NCBI RefSeq assembly: GCF_002217435.1
Contig: NZ_MUHF01000021.1
Coordinates: 71,303-135,302, forward strand
Source: Flavobacterium reichenbachii
GTDB lineage: Bacteria; Bacteroidota; Bacteroidia; Flavobacteriales; Flavobacteriaceae
Reading direction: 5' to 3'
DNA: 64,000 nucleotides
The translations under genes and the position numbers were made by a program. How positions within the stretch are numbered: the stretch's first letter is position 1; each line of letters starts with the position of its first letter. Shown one piece after another: positions 1 through 8,715 of the stretch. The notes beneath the pieces are model-generated. The model had not been told where the DNA came from, ran no database searches, and was given only the letters and a program-made list of their open reading frames with translations.

Positions 1-262
1 AAGCGTGTGGTTTTGGTAATTTTTCGTAAAATTTAGAAACTTCAATTTGCTCTTTATTTTCAAAAACTTCTTCAAGACTGTCATTGTAAGTAGCAAACTC
101 TTCTAATTTCTCAGTTAATTCTTTTTTAATTTCAGAATTAATTTGATTTGCTCTTTTAGCCATAATGGTAATTGCCTCATACACATTTCCTGTTGGCTCT
201 TCAATAACTGTTTTATTGTAAGTTATTGTATTTACAGGAGCATTCGTCTTTTTTAAATCCAT
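1..262 (-). CDS. rpoZ: DNA-directed RNA polymerase omega subunit (3' end cut by window edge)
   Basis: The first 87 codons are visible and the frame is still open at base 1, so the C-terminus lies outside the window. The protein begins MDLKKTNAPVNTITYNK and contains the stretch GNVYEAITIMAKRANQI, which matches the conserved alpha-helical core of the Bacteroidota omega/Rpb6 family. Omega promotes assembly and stability of RNA polymerase. The start lies 9 bases downstream of the bamD stop, so the two are probably co-transcribed. An order dapA-bamD-rpoZ is usual in Flavobacteriia. The identification rests on the core motif and on context. Confidence 0.85.
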   Translation of the reverse strand, partial: MDLKKTNAPVNTITYNKTVIEEPTGNVYEAITIMAKRANQINSEIKKELTEKLEEFATYNDSLEEVFENKEQIEVSKFYEKLPKPHA

Positions 263-271
263 CACTTTATT

Positions 272-1066
272 TTATTTAGTAAATTTTTGTAAATCTGTTT
301 CAACTCTAGCATACATTTCGTCTGCTTGTTTTTTATATTTTGTATCGGCTTTAAATTTTAATAAATTGTTGTAAGCCACTTTTGCAATATTCAAACGTTC
401 TTCCATTTTTGCAGGAATACTGTTTATTGCCAATTGATATGCTGAGTCATATTTATAAAACAACGCATCTTCTTTAAAAGGTGTTCCAGGAAAATCAGCG
501 ATAAAATTATCAAAAGCAATTAATGCTGATTTATAATCTGAAATTGTATTGTAACCTTTAGCATTCTCGTATGCCTTTTTCTCTAATTTACCATTTAAAA
601 CTTTTACAATCTCATTTGCCTGAGCGATGTATTCAGAATTTGGATAATTATCAATAAAAGTCTGTAATTTCTCTAATGCTTTTACTGTATCTGTCTGATC
701 TAAGCTGTAAACAGGAGCTAATTTTGAATAACTATAAGCACCTAAAAACGCCGCTTCCTGTACTTTTTCACTTCGAGGATAACCTGAAACAAAACTTTCG
801 AATTGGTAACCTGCTAAATAGTATTGTTTTGTTTTGTAATACGATTGTGCAAACATATAAAAAAGCTTTTCTGCCTGAGGTTTTCCTCTATAAGAAGCTG
901 ATAACTGCTCAAAAAGGCGGATTGCTTTATTATATTTTCCAGCATCATACATCTTAGTTGCTACTTCAAATTTAGCCGCAACATCTTCATTTTTTAATGC
1001 TTTTTGGTAATCACTACAAGAACAAAAAAGGACAACAACAATTAATAGAGATACTATTTTTTTCAT
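272..1066 (-). CDS. bamD: Outer membrane protein assembly factor BamD (YfiO family lipoprotein)
   Basis: 264 residues from the chosen start MKKIVSLLI. A longer reading from 1117 would add 17 polar residues before the signal peptide, so it was not used. A lipoprotein signal ends at the cysteines of LFCSCSDY. The rest is a TPR-like helical solenoid with repeated pairs such as AAKFEVATKMYDAGKYNKAI and FYKYDSAYQLAI, the fold of BamD/YfiO. BamD is the periplasm-facing lipoprotein of the BAM complex that inserts beta-barrels into the outer membrane. The length agrees with the family. It sits between dapA and rpoZ on the same strand. An anonymous TPR lipoprotein is the only realistic alternative. 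Confidence 0.85.
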   Translation of the reverse strand: MKKIVSLLIVVVLFCSCSDYQKALKNEDVAAKFEVATKMYDAGKYNKAIRLFEQLSASYRGKPQAEKLFYMFAQSYYKTKQYYLAGYQFESFVSGYPRSEKVQEAAFLGAYSYSKLAPVYSLDQTDTVKALEKLQTFIDNYPNSEYIAQANEIVKVLNGKLEKKAYENAKGYNTISDYKSALIAFDNFIADFPGTPFKEDALFYKYDSAYQLAINSIPAKMEERLNIAKVAYNNLLKFKADTKYKKQADEMYARVETDLQKFTK

Positions 1067-1202
1067 TTTCTTACTTTTATTATGATTTCTTAGACAATTA
1101 TGCCAAAGCAAAATCACACCGAAGTTCCGGTGGCAAATTTAGTTATTAATTTAGCTACTACAAAATATTTTTTGGTATAATAAAATACCGGCAAACTTAC
1201 TA

Positions 1203-2084
1203 TTATTTAATGCTGTTTTTTACAAATTCATTCAATCTTCCGGCTAATGAATCATCAACTGTTACCAAAGGCAGACGCACCGTATTGTCAGCAATACCAA
1301 GGGCTTGAAAGATTTGTTTGATTCCGGCAGGATTTCCCTGCTCGAAGATCATATCAATACAATCTGAAAAAAAGTATTGTATTTTGAAAGCTTCATTGAC
1401 TTTTTTATTCAATCCTAAACGAATCATTTCTGAAAATTCTTTTGGAAAACCTTGCGCAATTACCGAAATAACGCCTGCACCTCCAGCTAAAACAATCGGC
1501 AAAGCAATCATATCGTCTCCAGAAATAACCAGAAAGTCTTTTGGCGCATTTTTAATAATCTGCATAGCTTGTGCCATATCTCCAGCTGCCTCTTTTATAG
1601 CAACGACATTACTAAAATCATTTGCAAGACGAATTACCGTAGACGGAAGCATGTTACTGGCAGTTCTTCCCGGAACGTTGTATAAAATTACAGGTATCGG
1701 AGATGCTTCTGCAACAGCTTTAAAATGCTGATAAATTCCTTCTTGAGTTGGTTTATTATAATATGGAGAAACAGAAAGTATAGCATCAAAAGCACTAAAA
1801 TCTCTGGTTTTTAATTCCTCAACAACCTGCATAGTATTGTTACCGCCAACTCCGAGTACCAAAGGCAGTCTTCCTTTATTAACATCAATAACAGTCTTTA
1901 TAACCAATTCCTTTTCGGCTGATGTAAGAGTAGCATTTTCTGCCGTTGTTCCCATAACCACAAGATATTCAACTCCGCCGTCTATCGAAAAATTAACGAT
2001 ACGGTGCAAAGCCTCGATATCTACTGAAAAGTCTTTTTTAAATGGGGTTACAAGCGCAACACCCGTTCCTATTAATGATTGCAT
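1203..2084 (-). CDS. dapA: 4-hydroxy-tetrahydrodipicolinate synthase
   Basis: 293 residues, the usual length. The enzyme condenses pyruvate with aspartate semialdehyde in the first committed step of lysine and diaminopimelate synthesis in the cytoplasm. Visible family residues are the Schiff-base lysine in VAIKEAAGD (about K164), the catalytic tyrosine and arginine in LYNVPGRT (about Y135 and R140), and the pyruvate-binding loop GTTAEN (about 45-50), where GTTGE is more common. The fold is a TIM barrel. The start is 15 bases downstream of the upstream same-strand gene, suggesting an operon. A 136-base gap separates it from bamD. Confidence 0.97.
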   Translation of the reverse strand: MQSLIGTGVALVTPFKKDFSVDIEALHRIVNFSIDGGVEYLVVMGTTAENATLTSAEKELVIKTVIDVNKGRLPLVLGVGGNNTMQVVEELKTRDFSAFDAILSVSPYYNKPTQEGIYQHFKAVAEASPIPVILYNVPGRTASNMLPSTVIRLANDFSNVVAIKEAAGDMAQAMQIIKNAPKDFLVISGDDMIALPIVLAGGAGVISVIAQGFPKEFSEMIRLGLNKKVNEAFKIQYFFSDCIDMIFEQGNPAGIKQIFQALGIADNTVRLPLVTVDDSLAGRLNEFVKNSIK

Positions 2085-2099
2085 ATTTTAATTTATAAT

Positions 2100-2612
2100 T
2101 TATTTTAAACTTTTTAAATACTTAAATAATTCTGAAATGAAAATCTTATAGTTTCTCATTTCTGTATTAATCATCCATCGATTGAGATTTTCCTCAACAG
2201 CTGCAAATCCGACTTTAAATTTAGCTTTTGATTGTTGTGTTACTAACATCATAAATGGATTTTCAACATTATAATAACTTATCAAAAGATCAAATTCTGT
2301 CTTAATAAATTCATTAAGAAAATCTTCTTCAACTTTTCCGCTCCAAGAAATGTGTGTTTTACCAAAAGTTGGTCTTGAATAAGTATCTTTCTTCTTAAAT
2401 TTATCTTTGTAAGCTACAATTTCTATGTTGTTCTGAGTTATTCCATTTAATATTAATTCATCAATCAGCGCTTCTGAATCATGAAATTCGCTCTCATCTA
2501 CCAACAAGCCAATTGTTTTGATATTGCTTGTAAACACTTCGCTTTTTACATTACGCAGGTATTTTTTTAATGTTTTTTTTACAAAAAATTCCTTTATATA
2601 ATTTAAAAACAT
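2100..2612 (-). CDS. Conserved hypothetical protein (DUF6913-like)
   Basis: 170 residues, basic at the N-terminus (FFVKKTLKKYLRN), with no signal peptide and no membrane segment. It resembles a small family found beside dapA in Flavobacteriia, which I know as DUF6913. That name is from memory and was not searched. The alternating pattern IKTIGLLVDE, NIEIVAYKDKF and EFDLLISYYNV suggests an alpha/beta fold. No catalytic motif is evident. It is probably the first gene of a leftward run with dapA, bamD and rpoZ. It is divergent from the nucleotidase pair starting at 2660. Confidence 0.7.
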   Translation of the reverse strand: MFLNYIKEFFVKKTLKKYLRNVKSEVFTSNIKTIGLLVDESEFHDSEALIDELILNGITQNNIEIVAYKDKFKKKDTYSRPTFGKTHISWSGKVEEDFLNEFIKTEFDLLISYYNVENPFMMLVTQQSKAKFKVGFAAVEENLNRWMINTEMRNYKIFISELFKYLKSLK

Positions 2613-2614
2613 AG

Positions 2615-2622
2615 TACTTTTG
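2615..2622 (+). promoter_or_regulatory. Candidate -7 promoter element before the split nucleotidase
   Basis: TACTTTTG matches the Bacteroidota -7 consensus TAnnTTTG and ends 37 bases before the ATG at 2660. No convincing -33 TTTG was found at the usual spacing, so only the downstream half is supported. Confidence 0.4.
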
Positions 2623-2659
2623 CCAGATTACAAAATTAATTATTTAAGTCGCATTTAAG

Positions 2660-3439
2660 ATGGTAAAACTAAAAAAGTATAACGGATTTTTAAAACTTTT
2701 TGTTATATTCTTAACACTTTTTTTAACTGCTTCCTGCAGTCAGAAAAATTATAACTTGACGAAGATAGAAGGAAAACAGCTTCCGGTATCAGAAACAGGG
2801 ACAGAAACTCCACAAATTGAAAATTTCATTAAACCATATCGCGATCATATCAACCAAGATTTGGACAGCGTATTAGCCTATTCTCCTGAAACACTTGATA
2901 AAAGCACGGGGAAATGGCAGACGAGTATTGGAAATCTAATGGCCGATGTTTGTGTACAAAGAGGTAATATGGTTTTTAAAGCGAGAGAAAAAAAAGAAAT
3001 TGATTTGTGCCTTTTGAACCATGGTGGTATTCGCGCTATTTTACCAAAAGGAAATATTACTTCGAGAACGGCTTTTGAAATTATGCCTTTTGAGAACAAT
3101 CTGGTTGTACTAGCTTTAAAAGGAGATCAAATTCTCGAAATAGCGGCTTATATTATTAAGGAGAAAAAACCTCAGCCTTTATCGGGAATGACTTTTACAA
3201 TTGCTAAAGACAAAACTGCTAAAAATATTTTAGTACAAGGAAAACCGCTGGATACTAACAAAATATATTATGTGGCTACAAATGACTATCTGGCAAATGG
3301 CGGTGACAATATGAGTTTCTTTGCTAAAAATGTTCAGAAATTTGATTTGAATTACAAACTTCGTAATGTATTAATTGACTACTTTAAAGAGGTTGATACA
3401 ATTCCGATTGCAACAGATATCAGAATTACAGAAGAATAA
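2660..3439 (+). CDS. 5'-nucleotidase C-terminal-domain lipoprotein (substrate-binding half of a split nucleotidase)
   Basis: 259 residues. A hydrophobic signal ends in the lipobox-like LTASC, so the protein is probably a lipoprotein. From about residue 60 it matches the 5'-nucleotidase C-terminal domain, with the nucleotide-binding motifs NHGGIR and YVATNDYLANGGDN. No metallophosphatase motifs are present. Those are in the next gene, 45 bases downstream. In classic UshA-type enzymes the metal domain comes first and both halves form one chain. Here they are separate genes in reversed order. The two products probably act together on extracytoplasmic nucleotides, which is inference. Confidence 0.88.
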   Translation: MVKLKKYNGFLKLFVIFLTLFLTASCSQKNYNLTKIEGKQLPVSETGTETPQIENFIKPYRDHINQDLDSVLAYSPETLDKSTGKWQTSIGNLMADVCVQRGNMVFKAREKKEIDLCLLNHGGIRAILPKGNITSRTAFEIMPFENNLVVLALKGDQILEIAAYIIKEKKPQPLSGMTFTIAKDKTAKNILVQGKPLDTNKIYYVATNDYLANGGDNMSFFAKNVQKFDLNYKLRNVLIDYFKEVDTIPIATDIRITEE

Positions 3440-3484
3440 ATATTTCAAAAAACAAAAACAGACATTTCTGCAAAAATATACAAA

Positions 3485-4396
3485 ATGAAAAGAAGAGAAT
3501 TTATCGAAAAAACAGCTGCAAGTACTGCCTTATTAAGTTTAGGTTTGTCATTGAGCAGTTTTGAAACTGACGATATTAAACACTTAACGATTCTGCATAC
3601 TAACGATGTTCACAGTCATATAGATCCTTTTCCGGCTGATGATCCGCGAAATCCTAACAAAGGCGGGGTTTCGCGTCGTGCTGCGCTTATTGAAACGATT
3701 CGTAAAGAAAATCCGAATGTACTTTTATTAGATGCCGGAGATATTTTTCAGGGAACTCCGTATTTTAATTATTACGGCGGGGAACTTGAATTTAAATTGA
3801 TGAGCATGATGAAATATGATGCCTCTACAATAGGAAATCATGATTTTGATAATGGTCTTGACGGTCTGTATGCGCAAATGCCTCATGCAACTTTTGAATT
3901 TATCAATTCTAATTATGACTTTAAAAATACGGTCATGAACGGACTTGTAAAACCGTATAAAATTTTTAATAAAAACGGTATCAAAGTAGGTGTTTTTGGT
4001 CTTGGAATTGAACTTGCAGGTCTGGTTGATAAACAAATGTATAAGGAAACTGTTTACAACAATCCTGTAGAAATTGCTCAGGATATGACACAGCGATTAA
4101 AGAAAGAGGAAAAATGCGATTTGGTAATTTGTCTTTCTCACTTGGGCTATAAATACAAAGATGACGATTCTAAAATCTGCGATTTAAAATTAGCCGAATT
4201 AACACAGGATATCGATTTAATTATCGGAGGACACACACATACTTTCTTAGATAAACCGACAATAATAAAAAATAAAGCCGGAGAAAATGTATTGGTAAAC
4301 CAGGTTGGGTGTTATGGTATAAATTTAGGCCGAATTGATTTTTACTTTGATAAAGATAAAGCACACAGCAACCAAGGAAGATCTATAATTGTATAA
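3485..4396 (+). CDS. Metallophosphatase-domain 5'-nucleotidase with twin-arginine signal (catalytic half)
   Basis: 303 residues. The N-terminus MKRREFIEKTAAS is a twin-arginine (Tat) type signal. The calcineurin-like metal motifs occur in order: TNDVHSH, DAGDIFQG, GNHDFDNG, the histidine in CLSHLGY, and GGHTHTF. The chain stops at the point where UshA-type enzymes continue into the substrate-binding domain, and that domain is encoded just upstream. The role is hydrolysis of phosphate monoesters, most likely nucleotides, outside the cytoplasm. It forms a two-gene unit with the gene at 2660 and is followed by a strong hairpin terminator. Confidence 0.88.
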   Translation: MKRREFIEKTAASTALLSLGLSLSSFETDDIKHLTILHTNDVHSHIDPFPADDPRNPNKGGVSRRAALIETIRKENPNVLLLDAGDIFQGTPYFNYYGGELEFKLMSMMKYDASTIGNHDFDNGLDGLYAQMPHATFEFINSNYDFKNTVMNGLVKPYKIFNKNGIKVGVFGLGIELAGLVDKQMYKETVYNNPVEIAQDMTQRLKKEEKCDLVICLSHLGYKYKDDDSKICDLKLAELTQDIDLIIGGHTHTFLDKPTIIKNKAGENVLVNQVGCYGINLGRIDFYFDKDKAHSNQGRSIIV

Positions 4397-4450
4397 ACCT
4401 CAACATCTTTTAGCAATTTAGCTTAAAGAAGGATTTAATTTAAAAAATAA

Positions 4451-4497
4451 AAAACTGCTCTGCCTTATAAATTATAAGACGGAGCAGTTTTTTTTTA
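4451..4497. terminator. Bidirectional terminator between nucleotidase pair and ligA
   Basis: AAAACTGCTC and GAGCAGTTTT form a perfect 10-bp outer stem. The inner part can extend it through TTATAA/TTATAA. T-runs follow on the plus strand and A-runs precede it, so it can serve both convergent genes. Confidence 0.85.
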
Positions 4498-4513
4498 ACA
4501 AAGCAAACAAAAT

Positions 4514-6520
4514 TTATTCGCTTTGATTTAATTTGGTTATAAACTCTTCTTCAGACAATATTGGTATATTTAATTTATTGGCTTTTTCTAATTTTGCCGG
4601 TCCCATATTATCTCCTGCAACCACAAAATCAGTTTTTGCAGAGATGGAACTTCCTACTTTACCTCCATTATCTTCAATAGTTTTCTTTAAATCGTCTCTG
4701 GAAAACTGAGCAAAAACCCCGGAAACTACAAATGTTTTACCAATAAATTTTTCGGTAGCATTTGGATTAATTTTTTGTACAATTTCAAATTGAACGCCAT
4801 AATTTTTTAATCGTTCAATGATTTTTTTGTTTTCTTCGTTTTCAAAGAATTCAATTACGCTTTTGGCAATTCTTTCTCCAATTTCATCGACCAAAACTAA
4901 GTCCATTAATGAGGCTTGGCTCAATGCTTCTATGTTTTTGTAATGTTTGGCTAATTTCTTTGCTACGGTTTCGCCAACAAAACGAATTCCTAAAGCAAAA
5001 AGTACGCTCTCAAAAGGGATTTCTTTAGATTTCTCAACTCCATTTACCAAGTTTTCGGCAGATTTCTTTGCCATTCTTTCTAAATGCAGAATGTCATCAA
5101 CTTTTAATTCGTATAAATCAGCATAATTATGCACTAATTCATTCTTAAAAAGTAACGCAACTGTTTCTCCTCCAAGTCCTTCAATATCCATTGCTTTTCT
5201 AGAAATATAATGCTGGATTCTGCCAATAATCTGAGGCGGACATCCGTAGAAATTTGGACAATAATGATTTGCTTCACCCACATTTCTTACCAGTTCTGTA
5301 TGACATTCCGGGCAATATGAAATATAATGTGTTTTTTCTGAATTTTCAGGGCGTTTATCTAAATCTACTGCTATGATTTTTGGAATAATTTCGCCTCCTT
5401 TTTCAACAAAAACAGTGTCATTTATTCTGATATCTAATTTTTCGATTTGGTCAGCATTATGCAGTGATGCTCTTTTCACAATTGTCCCGGCAAGCTGAAC
5501 GGGTTCTAGATTTGCAACTGGAGTAATTGCTCCTGTACGGCCAACTTGATAGGAAATTGATTTTAGTTTTGTAGAAACCTGCTCTGATTTGAATTTATAG
5601 GCAATTGCCCAGCGTGGTGATTTTGCTGTATATCCTAATTCTTCCTGAGAATGAATGCTGTTTACTTTAATAACTACTCCATCTGTTTCGTAAGGCAGAT
5701 TATGGCGGTGAACATCCCAATAATCTATGAAGTCAAATACTTCCTGCATGTTTTGTACCAATTTGGCTTCGTTAGGAACTTTGAATCCCCATTTTCTGGC
5801 AGATTCCAGACCTTCAAACTGCGAAGAGAATGGCAGATTATTTCCGGTTACAAAATACAGAAGACATTCTAACGGACGTTTTGCTACCTCTGCACTATCT
5901 TGTAATTTTAAACTTCCTGATGCTGTGTTTCTTGGGTTAGAATAGGGAGTTTCTCCTATTTCTATTAATTCCTGATTCATTTTTTCGAATCCGGCATACG
6001 GTAGAATTATTTCTCCTCGAATATCAAATTTATCAGGATAATTTCCTTTTAATTGTAAAGGAATAGATTTTATGGTTTTGATATTATTAGTTACCTCATC
6101 ACCTTGAAAACCGTCTCCTCGGGTTAAGGCTTGAACTAATTTTCCGTTTTCGTAACTTATACTTATTGAAGCTCCGTCATATTTTAGTTCGCAGGTATAT
6201 TGTAAATCCACATTGCCCAGAACTCTCTGAATTCTGTTTTCCCAATCGATTAAGTCTTCTTTAGAATAGGAATTATCCAGAGAATACATTCTGAATTGGT
6301 GTGCAATTGTTTTAAAATTCTTAGTAACTGTACCTCCAACTCGCTGTGTTGGCGAATTTTCGTCAAAAAATTCAGGATGCTTATTTTCTAAGTCTTGAAG
6401 TTCTTTGAGTTTAATATCAAAATCATAATCAGAAATTGTGGCATTATCCAGCACGTAGTAATTATAATTGTGTTGATTAAGTTCAGTTCTTAAATCTTGA
6501 ATGGTCTCTTGAATACTCAT
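4514..6520 (-). CDS. ligA: NAD-dependent DNA ligase
   Basis: 668 residues from MSIQETIQDLR. The reading can be extended to 6622, but the extra 34 residues are not family-like. The enzyme seals nicks in replication, recombination and repair using NAD. It shows domain Ia with the YYV/DYDFD region, the adenylation motif ELKYDGAS (lysine about 113), an OB-fold, a four-cysteine zinc finger (CPEC...YCPN..GC), helix-hairpin-helix repeats, and a C-terminal BRCT domain (IGKTFVVSGVF ... KTDFVVAGDN). Length and domain order are normal. It appears monocistronic and converges with the nucleotidase pair. Confidence 0.98.
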   Translation of the reverse strand: MSIQETIQDLRTELNQHNYNYYVLDNATISDYDFDIKLKELQDLENKHPEFFDENSPTQRVGGTVTKNFKTIAHQFRMYSLDNSYSKEDLIDWENRIQRVLGNVDLQYTCELKYDGASISISYENGKLVQALTRGDGFQGDEVTNNIKTIKSIPLQLKGNYPDKFDIRGEIILPYAGFEKMNQELIEIGETPYSNPRNTASGSLKLQDSAEVAKRPLECLLYFVTGNNLPFSSQFEGLESARKWGFKVPNEAKLVQNMQEVFDFIDYWDVHRHNLPYETDGVVIKVNSIHSQEELGYTAKSPRWAIAYKFKSEQVSTKLKSISYQVGRTGAITPVANLEPVQLAGTIVKRASLHNADQIEKLDIRINDTVFVEKGGEIIPKIIAVDLDKRPENSEKTHYISYCPECHTELVRNVGEANHYCPNFYGCPPQIIGRIQHYISRKAMDIEGLGGETVALLFKNELVHNYADLYELKVDDILHLERMAKKSAENLVNGVEKSKEIPFESVLFALGIRFVGETVAKKLAKHYKNIEALSQASLMDLVLVDEIGERIAKSVIEFFENEENKKIIERLKNYGVQFEIVQKINPNATEKFIGKTFVVSGVFAQFSRDDLKKTIEDNGGKVGSSISAKTDFVVAGDNMGPAKLEKANKLNIPILSEEEFITKLNQSE

Positions 6521-6621
6521 AAATATTAAAATAATGCAGATTGTAAGTTGGAATAATTGAGTCTCAAAATTAGGATTATTTTTGTTCAAAAGCATTAAAA
6601 AACGAAAGTTTTCAAAAATCA

Positions 6622-6656
6622 AAAATCAAGCTGCAAATTCATGCAGCCTGATTTTC
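6622..6656 (-). terminator. Terminator of the adhesin operon
   Basis: AAAATCA-GCTGC and GCAGC-TGATTTT form an inverted repeat with an 8-base loop and one internal mismatch, with a T-rich tail on the minus strand. It lies about 110 bases after the stop of the OmpA-family gene. Confidence 0.7.
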
Positions 6657-6764
6657 TTCTTGTCCATTATTCTTAAAAAAGAATTAATAAAAAACCAACT
6701 TCCAATGGTTCCCTCGTTTATGTTTTTACACTGATAATCAAATTATCTGCATAAAGACATATAA

Positions 6765-8705
6765 CTATTTCTGGATAATTATAAAGTCCGAACGTCTATT
6801 TAATACGTGTTCCTCTTCTGTACATTTTACGCCATTTTTGCATTTGTTTATTAAGCGGGTTTCTCCATATCCAATAGCACTTTCGATTCTTGAAGGATCT
6901 ATTTCCTGAGAAAGAATATAATCGCGGGTAGACTTTGCTCTGTTATCAGAAAGTTTCAAGTTATAAGCATCTTTACCTCGGGAGTCTGTATGAGACTCAA
7001 TTTTGATTTTAATGTTTGGAAAGTTTTTCATGACAAAAACTACTTTAGATAATTCTTCAATAGCTTTTGGTGTAATGTCAAATTTGTCATAATCAAAATA
7101 AATCGGGTTTACATCTACTTTTTCGACTCCTTTTTTCTTTACTACTAAATCGTCATAATTAACTAATTCAAAATTGACATCTTTAACTTCGCCTTCATTT
7201 TGACCTGTAGTTTCAACTGTTTTTTCTGCGCTGCTGTAATTAGGTTTTGCAGCAATCATTTTAACTATTTTATTACAAGGTACTTCTATTGCATATTTTC
7301 CTTCGTAGTTTGTTCTTGTTTCTCCGAGAACTTCGCTGAAAGAATTGTAAGCCATAACCACAACATCTGTCAATGGCAATTTGCTTTTTCTGTCATAGGC
7401 AATTCCAGAGATACTTTGATTACAAACTGGTTTTCCTTTTACAAAAGAATAAATATCATCGTCGCCTTTTCCACCTGCTCTGTTTGATGAAACATAACCA
7501 TAAGTATCTGCTTTGTCGACAACGTATGAGAAATCGTCTTTGTTACTATTGATTGGTGATCCCAAATTACGAGGTGCAGAAAAAGTTCCGTCTGATAGAA
7601 ATTTGCTTTCGTATACGTCTAAATCTCCCCAGCCATAATGTCCGTCTGAAGAAAAGTAAAGAGTTCCGTTTCTAAAAAAAGGAAAAAGATCATTACCGAT
7701 TGTATTTACTTTTGGCCCCAAATTCTGTGGAGAACTCATCGTACCATCGCCTGCAATTTTTACAACATATAAATCGGTTTCGCCATAACCGCCCGGCATA
7801 TCTGATGCAAAGAAAAGCCATTGTCCGTCGTCGCTCAAAGAAGGATGACCAACAGAATAGTCATCACTGTTAAAGAAAACTTTCTCCGGATTTTCCAGTT
7901 TATTATCATCTACTATATTTCCTTTTATTATTTGAAAATTGTTGGTTTTATTTTCATCAACTACCAATTTATTTTTCTTTACAATATTGGTCGAATAGTA
8001 GATTGTTTTTCCGCTGCTGTCAAATGTTGCCGTGGCTTCATGATATTTAGTCATCACGTTGGTCAAAAACACCGTTTCGTTAAACAGACTTCCATCGGCT
8101 GGGTTTCTTTCTGCCAGATACAGATTAAGAAAAGGCTGATTGTTCCAGCTGTACAACTTGTCACCAAATTTTGTTGTGTCTCTGGCGGATGTAAATACTA
8201 CTTTGTCCTGAAAATATGTTGCTCCAAAATCAGATTTACTGGTATTAATATCTAAATTTTTGATCGTATAAAGAGGTCGTGTTTTTGCCAAACTATCCAT
8301 TTGTTTTTTTTGCTCAACATAACGGTTTATCTCACTTTTATCTCCTTTTTTATTTAGATATTCCTTTGTAATTTTATCTGCTTCATCATAATCCATTACT
8401 GCTTTCATGGACTGAATATAACGCAGATAGTATATGTCTGTTAAATTATTGCCTTGTACTTCGTATAATTTTCGATACCATTTTAATGCATTTCTGGAAT
8501 CTGAAATAAAATAATACGAGTCTGCGGCATTTTTTAACGTTTGAGCTGATGGATTTTTTATGTTTTGCAAACATTCTTCGTACGCTTTTGAAGCATCCAG
8601 ATAAGAATAGTTTTTAAACAATGCATCGGCTTGTTTTAAATTAGTCTTTTGAGCAAAACCAAAAGTAAAACTCAGGACTAAACATAGGATATATATTTTT
8701 TTCAT
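6765..8705 (-). CDS. OmpA-family outer-membrane-associated protein with TPR and PD40 (beta-propeller) repeats
   Basis: 646 residues from MKKIYILCLVLSF, a signal peptide ending GFAQ. A longer start at 8792 would overlap the upstream porP gene and bury the signal. Domain order is: TPR-like helices (about 25-150, DALFKNYSYLDASKAYEE); PD40/WD40-like propeller strands (about 190-440, SDDGQWLFFASDMPGGYGETDLY); a carboxypeptidase-regulatory-like beta-sandwich (about 455-525); and a C-terminal OmpA domain (about 529-646, IYFDYDKFDI ... RAKSTRDYI) that binds peptidoglycan. This is the architecture of T9SS-associated PorE-like proteins and of OmpA partners of PorP/SprF. It is the last gene of a three-gene run with the adhesin and probably anchors the system to the cell wall. 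Confidence 0.9.
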   Translation of the reverse strand: MKKIYILCLVLSFTFGFAQKTNLKQADALFKNYSYLDASKAYEECLQNIKNPSAQTLKNAADSYYFISDSRNALKWYRKLYEVQGNNLTDIYYLRYIQSMKAVMDYDEADKITKEYLNKKGDKSEINRYVEQKKQMDSLAKTRPLYTIKNLDINTSKSDFGATYFQDKVVFTSARDTTKFGDKLYSWNNQPFLNLYLAERNPADGSLFNETVFLTNVMTKYHEATATFDSSGKTIYYSTNIVKKNKLVVDENKTNNFQIIKGNIVDDNKLENPEKVFFNSDDYSVGHPSLSDDGQWLFFASDMPGGYGETDLYVVKIAGDGTMSSPQNLGPKVNTIGNDLFPFFRNGTLYFSSDGHYGWGDLDVYESKFLSDGTFSAPRNLGSPINSNKDDFSYVVDKADTYGYVSSNRAGGKGDDDIYSFVKGKPVCNQSISGIAYDRKSKLPLTDVVVMAYNSFSEVLGETRTNYEGKYAIEVPCNKIVKMIAAKPNYSSAEKTVETTGQNEGEVKDVNFELVNYDDLVVKKKGVEKVDVNPIYFDYDKFDITPKAIEELSKVVFVMKNFPNIKIKIESHTDSRGKDAYNLKLSDNRAKSTRDYILSQEIDPSRIESAIGYGETRLINKCKNGVKCTEEEHVLNRRSDFIIIQK

Positions 8706-8715
8706 ATATTTTTTT

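Noticed and set aside
4514..6622. Longer ligA start at 6622
   Set aside because: The added 34 residues are hydrophobic/AT-derived, reach into the terminator of the next unit, and are not part of the LigA family.
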